Both the position numbers and the translations under genes were made by a program. Of a stretch of DNA of 32,166 bases, positions 22,745 to 31,030 are shown in pieces. The notes below the pieces were generated by a model. The model worked only from the letters and a program-made list of their open reading frames with translations. It searched no databases and was not told the DNA's origin. The stretch covers positions 1 to 32,166 of the forward strand of contig CAJUOK010000019.1 in NCBI GenBank assembly GCA_910588015.1. Reading direction: 5' to 3'. This DNA is from an uncultured Christensenellaceae bacterium. GTDB lineage: Bacteria; Bacillota; Clostridia; Christensenellales; UBA3700. Numbering within the stretch: position 1 is the stretch's first letter; every line of letters begins with the position of its first letter.

Positions 22745-23782
22745 TTATTTTATCTTATATTCCGTTATGTATTTTTTCAGTACGGGCAAAATATCTTTAT
22801 TATCGACTGTCTCGACGTATTTCCCGTCGACAAAAATAGCAGACTTGTCCTTACCTCCAGCAACTCCCAAATTGGCTCCTTGCGACTCTCCTATTCCGTT
22901 GACTACGCACCCCATTACGGCAACTTTTAATGATTTTTGAATATCTTTGCACATAACTTCTACTTGTTCGGCAAGTTCTTTGACTGCAATATTAGTGCGC
23001 GCGCAAGTAGGACAGGAAATGATTTCGCAATAAGGATAGGGGTATTTATCGCAAGCTTTTAAAATATCTTTTGCCGCTTCGACTTCCTTAACTGGGTCGT
23101 CGCTCAACGAAACTCTCACGGTATCTCCTATATTTTCGCAAAGCAACGCGCCTATGCCGATAGCCGATTTTACAAGACCCGTATGGTACAGCCCCGCTTC
23201 GGTCACGCCCAAATGAAGCGGATAGTCGCACGCCTTGTCCAACAGTCTGTATGTATCGAGCATAACTTTGACGTTGGACGATTTTGCTGAAATGACAATG
23301 TCGTAAAAATTACATTTTTCCAATACCGAAACGTATTCCAACGCGCTGTCTCGCATTGCGACAGCCAAAGGTTTGGATTTATGCGAAGCGTCAAGCGAAC
23401 CTCCGTTGACGCCTATTCTCAATGCAACGTTGCGCTCCTTGAGATAGTCGGCAAGATATTTAGCCTTGTCTACTCCACCTATATTTCCGGGATTGATTCT
23501 GATTTTACTAACTCCCGCGTCGGCTGCCATCAAAGCAAGCTTATGCGAAAAATGTATGTCCGCAATGACAGGTATATTGACGTTTTTTATTATCTCCTTT
23601 AGAGCAATCGCGCTTTCCTCGTCGGGCACAGAACATCTCACGAGCTGACACCCCGCGCTTTCAAGCGCCTTAATTTGCGCAACGGTAGCGTCTATATCCG
23701 AAGTTTTGGTATTGGTCATCGACTGTATAGACACGTTTCCGTCGCCTATATTTATATTGCCGACCTTTACTGTTTTTTTCAT
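22745..23782 (-). CDS. ispG: 4-hydroxy-3-methylbut-2-en-1-yl diphosphate synthase (IspG)
   Basis: Iron-sulfur enzyme of the MEP pathway that reductively opens the cyclic diphosphate MEcPP to HMBPP. Length 345 residues, the short bacterial form. Seen: the TIM-barrel start SIQSMTNTKTSDIDATVAQI, ADIHFSHKLAL, INPGNIGG, LHLGVTEAG, and the [4Fe-4S] ligands Cys257, Cys260 (SCPTCAR), Cys292 (GCVVNGIGE) and Glu299. GAGGT precedes the ATG. It follows rseP by 20 bases; dxr-rseP-ispG is a common Clostridia arrangement that places two MEP steps in the frr operon. Confidence 0.97.
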   Translation of the reverse strand: MKKTVKVGNINIGDGNVSIQSMTNTKTSDIDATVAQIKALESAGCQLVRCSVPDEESAIALKEIIKNVNIPVIADIHFSHKLALMAADAGVSKIRINPGNIGGVDKAKYLADYLKERNVALRIGVNGGSLDASHKSKPLAVAMRDSALEYVSVLEKCNFYDIVISAKSSNVKVMLDTYRLLDKACDYPLHLGVTEAGLYHTGLVKSAIGIGALLCENIGDTVRVSLSDDPVKEVEAAKDILKACDKYPYPYCEIISCPTCARTNIAVKELAEQVEVMCKDIQKSLKVAVMGCVVNGIGESQGANLGVAGGKDKSAIFVDGKYVETVDNKDILPVLKKYITEYKIK

Positions 23783-23802
23783 ATATACCTCTTTTCGTTA
23801 GT

Positions 23803-24924
23803 TTATCCGAAGAAGTGAACCAAGTCCAATACTATCGCCAAAGCAAGCAAAACTATAAGACCGACAAAATGAACAGTTCCTTCGATTTTTCTATTAAGCG
23901 GCTTTCTCCTGATTCCCTCTATGATTGCAAATAATATTCTCGAACCGTCCAACGCCGGCAAGGGCATAACGTTCATTATACCGATAGATACCGACAGTAT
24001 GCAAAAGCCGTAGATAATTGCGGGAATACCCGCCTGCACCAGTTGCGCAAGCGAAAAAATAGCCGTAGCAGTGCCGCCCATTGATTCGCCTACGGAAACG
24101 CGACCGGAAAATACTTGTTTAAGAGACTTGCCCGTGACTCTCAAAACGTCAAAACCAAAAGACGCGCCGTGACAAAATGCCTTTCCTGCGGAAAGTTTTT
24201 GCGGAGAAAAGGCTCCGAGCGACATACCCAGACCTTTATTTTTACTCACAACTTCTCCGCTGTCTGATTGGGAAAGATAATAATTCTTTTCTATGTTCAA
24301 AGTAAGTTTTTCGCCGTTACGCAAAACCAAAACCGAGAGCTTGTCGTCGCTTTTTGCAATCAACTCGCTTAAACGGTTGTATTCCAATAAGCTATAAGCG
24401 TCTTCGCCGTTAATTGCCAATATGACGTCGCCTTTTTGGAGTTGCTGAGAATTCTCTATAACTTGATAGTTGTCGCCGTCTATATATTCAACGTGTTGAT
24501 AGACCTCTCCGACAACGGGAAAATATTCTCCGTAAGCGCCGAAAAATATAGTAATTACAATAAAAGCCGACAAAAAATTAAATCCTGCGCCTGCAAAAAG
24601 AACTATTATCCTCTGCCATATCGGACGGTTGTTGAAATCGCGCGGGTCTTTACTTTCCTCGTCTTCCCCTCCGAAAGCGCAAAATCCTCCCAAAGGAAAG
24701 GGACGTATCGAGAATACTTCGCCTGTCTTTTTGTTGGTTTTTGAAAAAATTTTAGGTCCGAAACCTATTGCAAATTCATTAATCTTGAATTTAAATATCT
24801 TGCCGAAAGTATAATGCCCCAATTCGTGCAAGACAACCATAAGCATCAAGCAAAACAACGCCACCAAAACGTAACCTATCCACTTCAACACGTCAAGTCC
24901 GCTTACCGCCAACGTCAATATCAT
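23803..24924 (-). CDS. rseP: Site-2 intramembrane zinc metalloprotease RseP/RasP
   Basis: Membrane protease that cleaves anti-sigma factors and remnant signal peptides within the bilayer. 373 residues from the chosen start. Seen: HELGH at residues 33-37 in the first membrane segment, the NEFAIGFGPKIF and RPFPLGGFCAFGGEDE region, a single PDZ domain in the middle (LQKGDVILAINGED), and the second metal-site motif NVMPLPALDGSRI. ATG 24924 is preceded by GAGGTGA; the reading frame runs 31 codons further upstream but overlaps dxr and has no support. In B. subtilis the homologue rasP occupies the same position after dxr. Confidence 0.95.
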   Translation of the reverse strand: MILTLAVSGLDVLKWIGYVLVALFCLMLMVVLHELGHYTFGKIFKFKINEFAIGFGPKIFSKTNKKTGEVFSIRPFPLGGFCAFGGEDEESKDPRDFNNRPIWQRIIVLFAGAGFNFLSAFIVITIFFGAYGEYFPVVGEVYQHVEYIDGDNYQVIENSQQLQKGDVILAINGEDAYSLLEYNRLSELIAKSDDKLSVLVLRNGEKLTLNIEKNYYLSQSDSGEVVSKNKGLGMSLGAFSPQKLSAGKAFCHGASFGFDVLRVTGKSLKQVFSGRVSVGESMGGTATAIFSLAQLVQAGIPAIIYGFCILSVSIGIMNVMPLPALDGSRILFAIIEGIRRKPLNRKIEGTVHFVGLIVLLALAIVLDLVHFFG

Positions 24925-24931
24925 TTTCACC

Positions 24932-26059
24932 TCACCCGACGAGTTGGATAACATACTTCCTAACTTCGCCGTCAATTCTATAAATTTGCTCTTCGCTCTC
25001 GATTCTCTGCCCGTCATAGAACCGTTGCAAAGCGCTTCTTATATAATAAGGTATGTCATAAAATCCAATTTTATTATCCAAATATGCTTTGACCGCTATT
25101 TCGTTGGCAGCGTTCATTATTACGGGAGCTACGCCTTTTTCTTTTGCGCAATATTTAGCAATTGCCAAACAAGGAAATCTGTCTTCGTCGGGTTCTTCAA
25201 ACGTCAGATTTTTTCCTATAAAATCATAAACGTTGAAGGCATAATTGCCTCTCGACGGATACAGCATAGCTATCTGAATCGGCAATCTCATATCGGGATA
25301 ACTCATTTGGGCTATCACGCTTCCGTCTGCATATTCTACCATACTGTGCACTACGCTCTGTCTGTGGATAAGCACTTTAATATCGTCTACGTCCACATTA
25401 AACAGATGCATTGCCTCTATTATCTCAAGCCCTTTGTTCATAAGAGTAGCGCTGTCGATTGTCACCTTTGCGCCCATATCCCAATTGGGATGTTTCAGCG
25501 CGTCTTTCGCCTTGGCGCTTATAAGCTGTTCTTTTTTCCAATCTCTGAAAGCTCCGCCGCTTGCGGTAAGCAACAGTCTCTTTGCGTTTTTGGCTGTCAA
25601 CGACTGCCAGATTGCGCTGTGTTCGCTGTCTACAGGCAAAATCTCCACTCCGTATTCTTTAGCTAAAGCCATTACCAGCTCTCCGCCAGCCACAAGAGTT
25701 TCTTTATTTGCCAAAGCTATATTATTGCGATTCCTAATCGCCCGCAAAGTAGGCTTAAGTCCGCTGATACCCACCAAAGCGTTGATTACAAGGTCGACTT
25801 TGACGTCTGCCAATTGACATACGCCCGCCTCTCCTTCCAATACTTTTATTGACGGATATTTATTTTTTATATCTTTTGCCAATGACAAATCCGATATAGC
25901 TACAAATTCGGGAGAATATTTCTCTATTTGAGATAGAATCAATTTATTGGAATTGCAAGCCAGTCCGACTATTTGAAATTCGTCGGGATATTTGTCTACG
26001 ACTTCCAAAGCTTGCGTGCCTATAGAGCCGGTGCTTCCCAAAATTACTATCTTCTTCAT
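24932..26059 (-). CDS. dxr: 1-deoxy-D-xylulose-5-phosphate reductoisomerase
   Basis: Second enzyme of the MEP pathway: NADPH-dependent rearrangement and reduction of DXP to MEP; the target of fosmidomycin. Length 375 residues. Seen: the NADPH-binding GSTGSIGTQALEV at the N-terminus, NALVGISGLKPT, IALANKETLVAGG, the metal ligands Asp144 and Glu146 in VDSEHSAI with a further glutamate in LMNKGLEIIEA, HPNWDMG and HRQSVVHSMVEYADGS. AAGGGA precedes the ATG. It lies between cdsA and rseP as in B. subtilis. Confidence 0.97.
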   Translation of the reverse strand: MKKIVILGSTGSIGTQALEVVDKYPDEFQIVGLACNSNKLILSQIEKYSPEFVAISDLSLAKDIKNKYPSIKVLEGEAGVCQLADVKVDLVINALVGISGLKPTLRAIRNRNNIALANKETLVAGGELVMALAKEYGVEILPVDSEHSAIWQSLTAKNAKRLLLTASGGAFRDWKKEQLISAKAKDALKHPNWDMGAKVTIDSATLMNKGLEIIEAMHLFNVDVDDIKVLIHRQSVVHSMVEYADGSVIAQMSYPDMRLPIQIAMLYPSRGNYAFNVYDFIGKNLTFEEPDEDRFPCLAIAKYCAKEKGVAPVIMNAANEIAVKAYLDNKIGFYDIPYYIRSALQRFYDGQRIESEEQIYRIDGEVRKYVIQLVG

Positions 26060-26070
26060 AAATATTTCCC

Positions 26071-27045
26071 TTATGCCTGCGCCGCAATAGCAATATTAAT
26101 CAACAAATAAACCAACGGTAAGATAAATACTATGCTGTCGAGTCTGTCCATAATACCGCCGTGTCCCGGAAAAATCTTGCCGAAATCTTTGATTCCCGCT
26201 TTTCGTTTTATCCAACTTGCGCCCAAATCGCCAAGCTCGCGCAAAACGCCGCCGACAAGACCGAATATCGCATAGATAAAGCCGGAGACAAGTTTATTAT
26301 CCGTCAGTTGCATCAGACCGACATTGTTGAAATTGACGAATATACCCGTAACGTCAAAAAGTACGAATACCAACATCGCTCCGATTATTCCGCCGATAAG
26401 TCCGCCGATAGCTCCGCTTATCGTCTTTTTAGGGCTGATACTGGGACACAGTTTCTTGCCCTTGCAAGTTACGCCCACAAAATACGCCATAGTATCCGTC
26501 ATTATCGGCACAAGCAACGCCAAGAATATGCCCAACATACCGTAAGAGCTGTGATTGATAAAAAAGAACGTAGAAAACATTCCCAACGGATACAGCAATA
26601 CAAATACCGTGGCAAATAAATCTTTGAGTTCAAAGACGTCGGACGCGCTTGCTTTTGCCGTTGAGTCATCTTTTACGTTATCGTCTTCGCCTTGCGAATA
26701 GGAATTCAAATTTGATTTATTCTTTGATTTATGTATCAACGTAAATTCGATTATCGCAATTATCATTCCCAAAAATAATGCGGAAAATGCGCCGACTTCG
26801 CCCTTGCCTAAAGTCCACTCAAATACAAGTATCAACGGATAGACGGCAATGCTTGAAAATATCAAACTGCCTTTAATCACATTGTAACCTGCTTTCTTAA
26901 ACGCCTGCGCCATCTCGTACACGCCGAGACAGCAAATCAACACTCCGACAATATCTGCGAATTCAACGTATATCTGCCTAAGTCCCAAAAGTGTGGCAAA
27001 TACCACCGCCAATAGCACCGTTGCGGTCAATATTCTTTTAAGCAT
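26071..27045 (-). CDS. cdsA: Phosphatidate cytidylyltransferase
   Basis: Integral membrane enzyme that makes CDP-diacylglycerol, the precursor of bacterial phospholipids. Length 324 residues, longer than the roughly 260-270 usual for the family. Seen: multiple hydrophobic helices, TDTMAYFVGVTCKGKKL, SPKKTISGAIGG and the C-terminal signature with GDLGASWIKRKAGIKDFG at 272-289, then PGHGGIMDRLDS at 293-304. The extra length is largely a hydrophilic, Lys/Asn/Asp/Ser-rich loop at about residues 104-140 between two membrane segments. The ATG overlaps the uppS stop (TAATG). Confidence 0.95.
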   Translation of the reverse strand: MLKRILTATVLLAVVFATLLGLRQIYVEFADIVGVLICCLGVYEMAQAFKKAGYNVIKGSLIFSSIAVYPLILVFEWTLGKGEVGAFSALFLGMIIAIIEFTLIHKSKNKSNLNSYSQGEDDNVKDDSTAKASASDVFELKDLFATVFVLLYPLGMFSTFFFINHSSYGMLGIFLALLVPIMTDTMAYFVGVTCKGKKLCPSISPKKTISGAIGGLIGGIIGAMLVFVLFDVTGIFVNFNNVGLMQLTDNKLVSGFIYAIFGLVGGVLRELGDLGASWIKRKAGIKDFGKIFPGHGGIMDRLDSIVFILPLVYLLINIAIAAQA

Positions 27046-27743
27046 TAACTAATACCTCCGAATCTTCTGTCTCTGTTAGAATACTCTTTCAGTATATCTT
27101 CAACGGTTTTTTCATCAAAATCAGGCCAATATTTATCTAAAAATATCAGTTCGCTATAAGAACACTGCCATAGCATAAAATTACTCAATCTTTTTTCTCC
27201 GCTGGACCGTACGACCAAATCAAGCTCGGGCAAACCCGCCGTATATAAACAATCCTCCAACATCTGTTCGTCGATTTCCCTTATGCCGGACTGCAATATC
27301 GTATTAACTGCCTTGACAATCTCTTGGCGGGAACCGTAGTTGAGCGCAATATTGACGATAAGTCCGTCATTGTTTTTACTGGCTTCTATCACCTTATTGA
27401 TTGCATTTTGCGTTGCTTTCGGCAATTGAGATAAATCGCCGCTGAATCTGACTCTATAACCCGACTTAACGTAATCTTTCATCTCTTTCTTAACAAATTG
27501 CGTTATCAATGAGAATAAAAATTTAATTTCAGCTTTTGGACGCTTTGACCAATTTTCACAAGAAAAAGCATAGACGCTCACAACCTTAATTCCCAGTTGC
27601 GAACACTCTTTTATGACTTTTTTAAGAGCCTCTGCGCCTTGACGGTGACCGTCGCTGCGAGAAAGTCCTCTTTGCGTAGCCCAACGACCGTTGCCGTCCA
27701 TTATAAATCCAATATGCGTCGGTATTTTGAGTAATCTTTCCAT
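27045..27743 (-). CDS. uppS: Undecaprenyl diphosphate synthase (cis-prenyltransferase)
   Basis: Builds the C55 lipid carrier used for peptidoglycan and wall polymers by adding isopentenyl units to farnesyl diphosphate, the product of IspA encoded in this window. Length 232 residues. Seen: the catalytic MDGNGRWA at residues 15-22, DGHRQGAEAL, YAFSCENWSKR, LNYGSRQEIVKAV and the C-terminal VVRSSGEKRLSNFMLWQ with YSELIF. It follows frr by 8 bases and overlaps cdsA by one. Confidence 0.97.
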   Translation of the reverse strand: MERLLKIPTHIGFIMDGNGRWATQRGLSRSDGHRQGAEALKKVIKECSQLGIKVVSVYAFSCENWSKRPKAEIKFLFSLITQFVKKEMKDYVKSGYRVRFSGDLSQLPKATQNAINKVIEASKNNDGLIVNIALNYGSRQEIVKAVNTILQSGIREIDEQMLEDCLYTAGLPELDLVVRSSGEKRLSNFMLWQCSYSELIFLDKYWPDFDEKTVEDILKEYSNRDRRFGGIS

Positions 27744-27751
27744 TTGCTGAA

Positions 27752-28327
27752 TTATACTGACATAATTTCCTGTTCTTTATCTTTTGTCATCTTATCGACT
27801 GTATCGATTTGAGAAGCGAGCTTTTTGTCAACGTCTTTTTCGTACGTTGCCGCGTCGTCTTCGGAGATAAGAGAATCTTTCTTCATCTTTTTAATACTGT
27901 CGTTGATATCTCTACGCGCGTTGCGAAGAGCGACTTTAGTATTCTCCGCCAAAGATTTTAAAGTTTTGCAAAGCTCTTTTCTTCTCTCTTGAGTAAGCTC
28001 GGGGAAAACCATTCTCAAGACTTTTCCGTCGTTGGTGGGCATTATACCCGTATTTGCGGCTATAATAGCCTTCTCAACTTCTTTTAGTATCGACGTGTCC
28101 CACACGCTGATAAGCAACATTCTCGCTTCGGGAACTTGAATATTGCCGATTTGTTTTAAAGGAGTAGGAACTCCGTAATAATCGACAACTATTTTGTCGA
28201 GAATATGCGGATTTGCTCTGCCTGCTTTCATATTATTAAACTCATATTGAAGAGACGCTATGCTCTTATCCATTTTTGTCTCAAATTCGTCAAATGCTTC
28301 CAAAACTTCGATTTGCTCGTATGCCAT
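27752..28327 (-). CDS. frr: Ribosome recycling factor
   Basis: With EF-G, splits post-termination ribosomes. Length 191 residues, slightly above the usual 185. Seen: FETKMDKSIASLQYEFNNMKAGRANPHILD, the conserved DYYGVPTPLKQIGNIQVPEARML, then VFPELTQERRKELCKTLKSLAE and ALRNARRDINDSIKKMKKD. AAGGAG precedes the ATG by eight bases. It is the first gene behind the strong promoter at 28358-28386, heading frr-uppS-cdsA-dxr-rseP-ispG and the PolC-like gene; pyrH upstream has its own terminator. Confidence 0.97.
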   Translation of the reverse strand: MAYEQIEVLEAFDEFETKMDKSIASLQYEFNNMKAGRANPHILDKIVVDYYGVPTPLKQIGNIQVPEARMLLISVWDTSILKEVEKAIIAANTGIMPTNDGKVLRMVFPELTQERRKELCKTLKSLAENTKVALRNARRDINDSIKKMKKDSLISEDDAATYEKDVDKKLASQIDTVDKMTKDKEQEIMSV

Positions 28328-28345
28328 AAGTATTGCTCCTTAAAA

Positions 28346-28368
28346 TTTGCTATCATAATTATAGCAAA
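28346..28368. promoter_or_regulatory. Perfect inverted repeat over the frr -10 box, candidate operator
   Basis: Arms TTTGCTAT (28346-28353) and ATAGCAAA (28361-28368) are perfectly complementary across a 7-base centre. The repeat covers the whole -10 box and the expected transcription start, the typical place for a repressor site. Which protein would bind is unknown. Confidence 0.45.
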
Positions 28369-28386
28369 AAGCCGTCGTGAATTCAA
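28358..28386 (-). promoter_or_regulatory. Strong sigma-A-type promoter of the frr-uppS-cdsA operon
   Basis: Minus strand: TTGAAT at 28386-28381, a 17-base spacer, consensus TATAAT at 28363-28358. Directly upstream, about 28387-28450 is almost pure A/T with A-tracts in the promoter orientation, resembling an UP element. The best promoter match in the window; the predicted start is near 28351. Confidence 0.85.
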
Positions 28387-28487
28387 TTCTTTTTATTATT
28401 TATTTAATTATTTTTATTATATTATATTAATTAACATATATAAACGAAATTATAACTTAATACGTCAAAGTGAGTATTCTAATAAAA

Positions 28488-28529
28488 TAACAAACAGAGC
28501 GCGGTATAAAAATTACCTCGCTCTGTTTT
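28488..28529 (-). terminator. Intrinsic terminator after pyrH
   Basis: In the minus-strand RNA, a stem AAACAGAGCG / CGCTCTGTTT extended by GGTA/TACC across one mismatched pair, loop of seven bases, is followed by GTTATTTTATTAG. It lies 14 bases after the pyrH stop and ends the rpsB-tsf-pyrH section before the frr promoter. Confidence 0.8.
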
Positions 28530-28542
28530 GATGATTAAAATT

Positions 28543-29244
28543 CTAATGTATCAATGTGCCGATTTTTTCGCCTTTTACAGCCTTAAGCAAACTGTCTGAT
28601 TCTTTAAGCGCAAAAGCAATTATGGGAATCTTGTTTTCCATACAGAGCGTAATTGCGGTAGCGTCCATTGCTTGAAGTCCGTCTTGAACTACTTTCATAT
28701 AAGTAAGCTCGTCGTATTTTTTTGCATTGGGATTCTTTTTGGGGTCGCTGTCGTAAACTCCGTCGATATTTTTTGCCAACATAAGAACGTCGGCGTTTAT
28801 TTCAGCAGCTCTCAACGCAGCGCCCGTATCGGTGGAGAAAAACGGATTACCTGTGCCGCAGGCAAAAATAACCACTCTGCCTTTTTCAAAATGACGCATT
28901 GCCTTACGCAATATATAAGGCTCTGCAATTCTCGTAATTGTGAGCGCCGTTTGTACTCTGCACGGCACGCCCGCAGCCTCCAAAGCGTCTTGCATAGCCA
29001 AAGAATTCATTACAGTCGCCAACATTCCCATATGGTCAGCCGCCGACCTTTCCATTTTCAGCGCTTGACGACCTCTCCAAAAGTTGCCGCCGCCAATAAT
29101 GATTCCAATCTCGACTCCCAATTCGTATACTTTCTTGATTTGGTCCACAACGTATGCCACGACGGTTTCGTCTATTCCAAATCCCTTTTCACCTGCCAAG
29201 GCTTCGCCGCTCAACTTTATGATAGCTCTCTTATACTTTACCAT
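28543..29244 (-). CDS. pyrH: UMP kinase
   Basis: Phosphorylates UMP to UDP, the entry to pyrimidine nucleotide pools; a hexamer of the amino-acid kinase fold. 233 residues from the chosen start. Seen: YKRAIIKLSGEALAG, IGIIIGGGNFWRGR, DHMGMLATVMNSLAMQDALE, GTGNPFFSTDTGAALRA, LMLAKNIDGVYDSDPKKNPN and the end KGEKIGTLI. ATG 29244 has GGAGGA directly upstream; the frame extends five codons further without a ribosome binding site. tsf lies upstream across a terminator, so pyrH depends on readthrough or on a weak promoter I could not identify. Confidence 0.97.
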   Translation of the reverse strand: MVKYKRAIIKLSGEALAGEKGFGIDETVVAYVVDQIKKVYELGVEIGIIIGGGNFWRGRQALKMERSAADHMGMLATVMNSLAMQDALEAAGVPCRVQTALTITRIAEPYILRKAMRHFEKGRVVIFACGTGNPFFSTDTGAALRAAEINADVLMLAKNIDGVYDSDPKKNPNAKKYDELTYMKVVQDGLQAMDATAITLCMENKIPIIAFALKESDSLLKAVKGEKIGTLIH

Positions 29245-29313
29245 ATTTCCTCCGCTCAAAACTTTTTGGGTATTTCCCGCATTTATAGATATGCGTACGA
29301 TTATTATTAAGTT

Positions 29314-29346
29314 AAAAGAGGAAAACGATAACCGTTTTCCTCTTAA
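29314..29346 (-). terminator. Intrinsic terminator after tsf
   Basis: A 12-base-pair perfect stem (AAGAGGAAAACG / CGTTTTCCTCTT) with a 5-base loop begins within six bases of the tsf stop. The minus-strand RNA continues UUUUAACUUAAUAAU, a moderate U-tract, so partial readthrough into pyrH is plausible. Confidence 0.78.
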
Positions 29347-29349
29347 ATA

Positions 29350-30222
29350 TCAGTTTTTCTTTGCGCTGTTGATTTGAGCCTGTACTTCGTCAGCCAAATT
29401 CTCTTCCTTCTTCTCCAAGCCTTCACCCATTACAAAACGAGTAAATCTTACCACGTCTGCGCCGGCTTCTTTGAGAAGAGCCTTGATTGTTTTTTCTCCG
29501 TCCTTTACGAAAGGTTGCTCTACAAGACAAACTTCCTTATAATACTTATTGATACGTCCTTCGACCATCTTTTCGATAATATTCATCGGCTTCGGCTTAT
29601 CTTCGTTGAGAGCTTGCGCCTTCAAAATCTCTTTTTCTTTTTCGATTTCTTCTTTGGGCACTTCGCTCGAATTTACGTAAGACGGATTAGCCGCAGCTAT
29701 CTGCATACATATATCGTGAGCAAGTTCGGAAGAAGCGTTGCCGCTCATCTCTACGATTACGCCGATTTTGCCGCCCATATGAATATAGCTGTCAAGTTTG
29801 CCGGTATTAGCGTATTTTACAAATCTTCTGATGGCAATCTTTTCGCCGATTTTAGCGACTGCTTCTGCCAATTCCGTAGCCATATCAGCGCTGACCTGTT
29901 CTACGCTTTCTACGTCGTTATTTGCAATATATTCTGCAACTTGCATAACGAAAGCTTTGTATTGGTCGCCTCTTGCAACGAAATCCGATTCGCAATTTAC
30001 TTCGACGAGTACGCCGCATTTATCGTTGATATATGCTTCGACAATACCTTGAGAAGCAATCTTGCCGGCTCTCTTTGCGCTCGTAGCCATACCCTTTTCT
30101 CTCAATAATTCAACGGCCTTTTCCATATCTCCGTCAGCTTCAGTAAGAGCCTTTTTACAATCCATCATACCTACGCCTGTCTTTGCGCGCAATTCCATTA
30201 CGTCTTTATTTGTGAATGCCAT
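29350..30222 (-). CDS. tsf: Translation elongation factor Ts
   Basis: Guanine nucleotide exchange factor for EF-Tu. Length 290 residues. Seen: the N-terminal UBA-like part with DVMELRAKTGVGMMDCKKALTEADGDMEKA, REKGMA, GIVEAYI, then the core with VNCESDFVAR, IAIRRFVKY, SYIHMGGKIGVIVEM and ALNEDKPKPMNIIEKMVEGR, and the C-terminal VCLVEQPFVKDGEKTI. It follows rpsB by 19 bases with GGGAGGA upstream, the universal rpsB-tsf pairing, and ends at the terminator at 29314-29346. Confidence 0.98.
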   Translation of the reverse strand: MAFTNKDVMELRAKTGVGMMDCKKALTEADGDMEKAVELLREKGMATSAKRAGKIASQGIVEAYINDKCGVLVEVNCESDFVARGDQYKAFVMQVAEYIANNDVESVEQVSADMATELAEAVAKIGEKIAIRRFVKYANTGKLDSYIHMGGKIGVIVEMSGNASSELAHDICMQIAAANPSYVNSSEVPKEEIEKEKEILKAQALNEDKPKPMNIIEKMVEGRINKYYKEVCLVEQPFVKDGEKTIKALLKEAGADVVRFTRFVMGEGLEKKEENLADEVQAQINSAKKN

Positions 30223-30241
30223 AAACTGTTGTCCTCCCGAA

Positions 30242-31030
30242 TTATTCTTCGTCTGCCTTTACTTCTTCAGCAGTTTCTTCAACCGCAGTTTGAACGGTTT
30301 CGGTTGCGCTTTCAGCATCTTCGCTCTCTTCTTCTACGGAGAAAGTAATACCTTCGTTTGCTTCGATTACGGCGTTAGCCATAATGCTTGCAACCAACTT
30401 GATAGCTCTGATAGCGTCGTCATTGCCCGGTATAACATAATCTACGAGTTCGGGATTGCAGTTGGTATCTACAAGACCTACTACGGGTATGCCCAACTTG
30501 CGAGCTTCTTTGACTGCGATTTCTTCGTTGTTGATATCTACTACGAACATACATCCCGGAAGTTGCGTCATATCTTTGATACCGCCGAGATTTGCGTCGA
30601 GCTTATCTCTCTCTGCTTTGAGATTGGATACTTCTTTTATCGGTAAAAGTTCGAATTGACCGATAAGTTCCATTTGATTGATTTTGTTAAGTCTCTCGAT
30701 ACGGCTTCTGATAGTCTTAAAGTTGGTCAACGTACCGCCGAGCCATCTTTGATTCATATAGAACATTCCGCAACGTTGAGCTTCTTCCTTAATAGCGTCT
30801 TGAGCTTGCTTTTTGGTGCCGACAAACAATATCGACTTGCCCTCTTTAGCAACGTCTCTGACGAAAGCATAAGCTTTCTCTACTTGCTCAACCGAGATTT
30901 GAAGGTCAATGATATGAATATCATTTCTTGCCGAATAGATGTATTTGTTCATCTTCGGGTTCCACTTCTTTGTTTGGTGTCCGAAATGTACACCTGCCTC
31001 CAAGAGGCTTTTCATTGTTACAACTGCCAT
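30242..31030 (-). CDS. rpsB: 30S ribosomal protein S2
   Basis: Small-subunit protein that binds late in 30S assembly next to S1 and the mRNA exit. 262 residues from the chosen start. Seen: VTMKSLLEAGVHFGHQTKKWNPKM, YIYSARNDIHIIDLQ, VGTKKQAQDAI, NQRWLGGTLTNFKTI, LPGCMFVVDINNEE and VDTNCNPELVDYVIPGNDDAIRAI, then an acidic Glu/Ala/Val-rich C-terminal tail. ATG 31030 is preceded by AAGGAG; an in-frame extension to 31168 runs back into the promoter and is not translated. Promoter at 31140-31168 with a leader of about 100 bases. Confidence 0.98.
   Translation of the reverse strand: MAVVTMKSLLEAGVHFGHQTKKWNPKMNKYIYSARNDIHIIDLQISVEQVEKAYAFVRDVAKEGKSILFVGTKKQAQDAIKEEAQRCGMFYMNQRWLGGTLTNFKTIRSRIERLNKINQMELIGQFELLPIKEVSNLKAERDKLDANLGGIKDMTQLPGCMFVVDINNEEIAVKEARKLGIPVVGLVDTNCNPELVDYVIPGNDDAIRAIKLVASIMANAVIEANEGITFSVEEESEDAESATETVQTAVEETAEEVKADEE

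Noticed and set aside
24944..25666. 240-codon plus-strand open frame, with several others of 100-240 codons across the window
   Set aside because: Antisense to dxr and other well-supported genes; a shadow of codon bias on the opposite strand.
29250..29313. TATAAA-like -10 box upstream of pyrH
   Set aside because: The matching -35 position reads TTAATA inside the terminator tail; the match is too weak in an AT-rich region.
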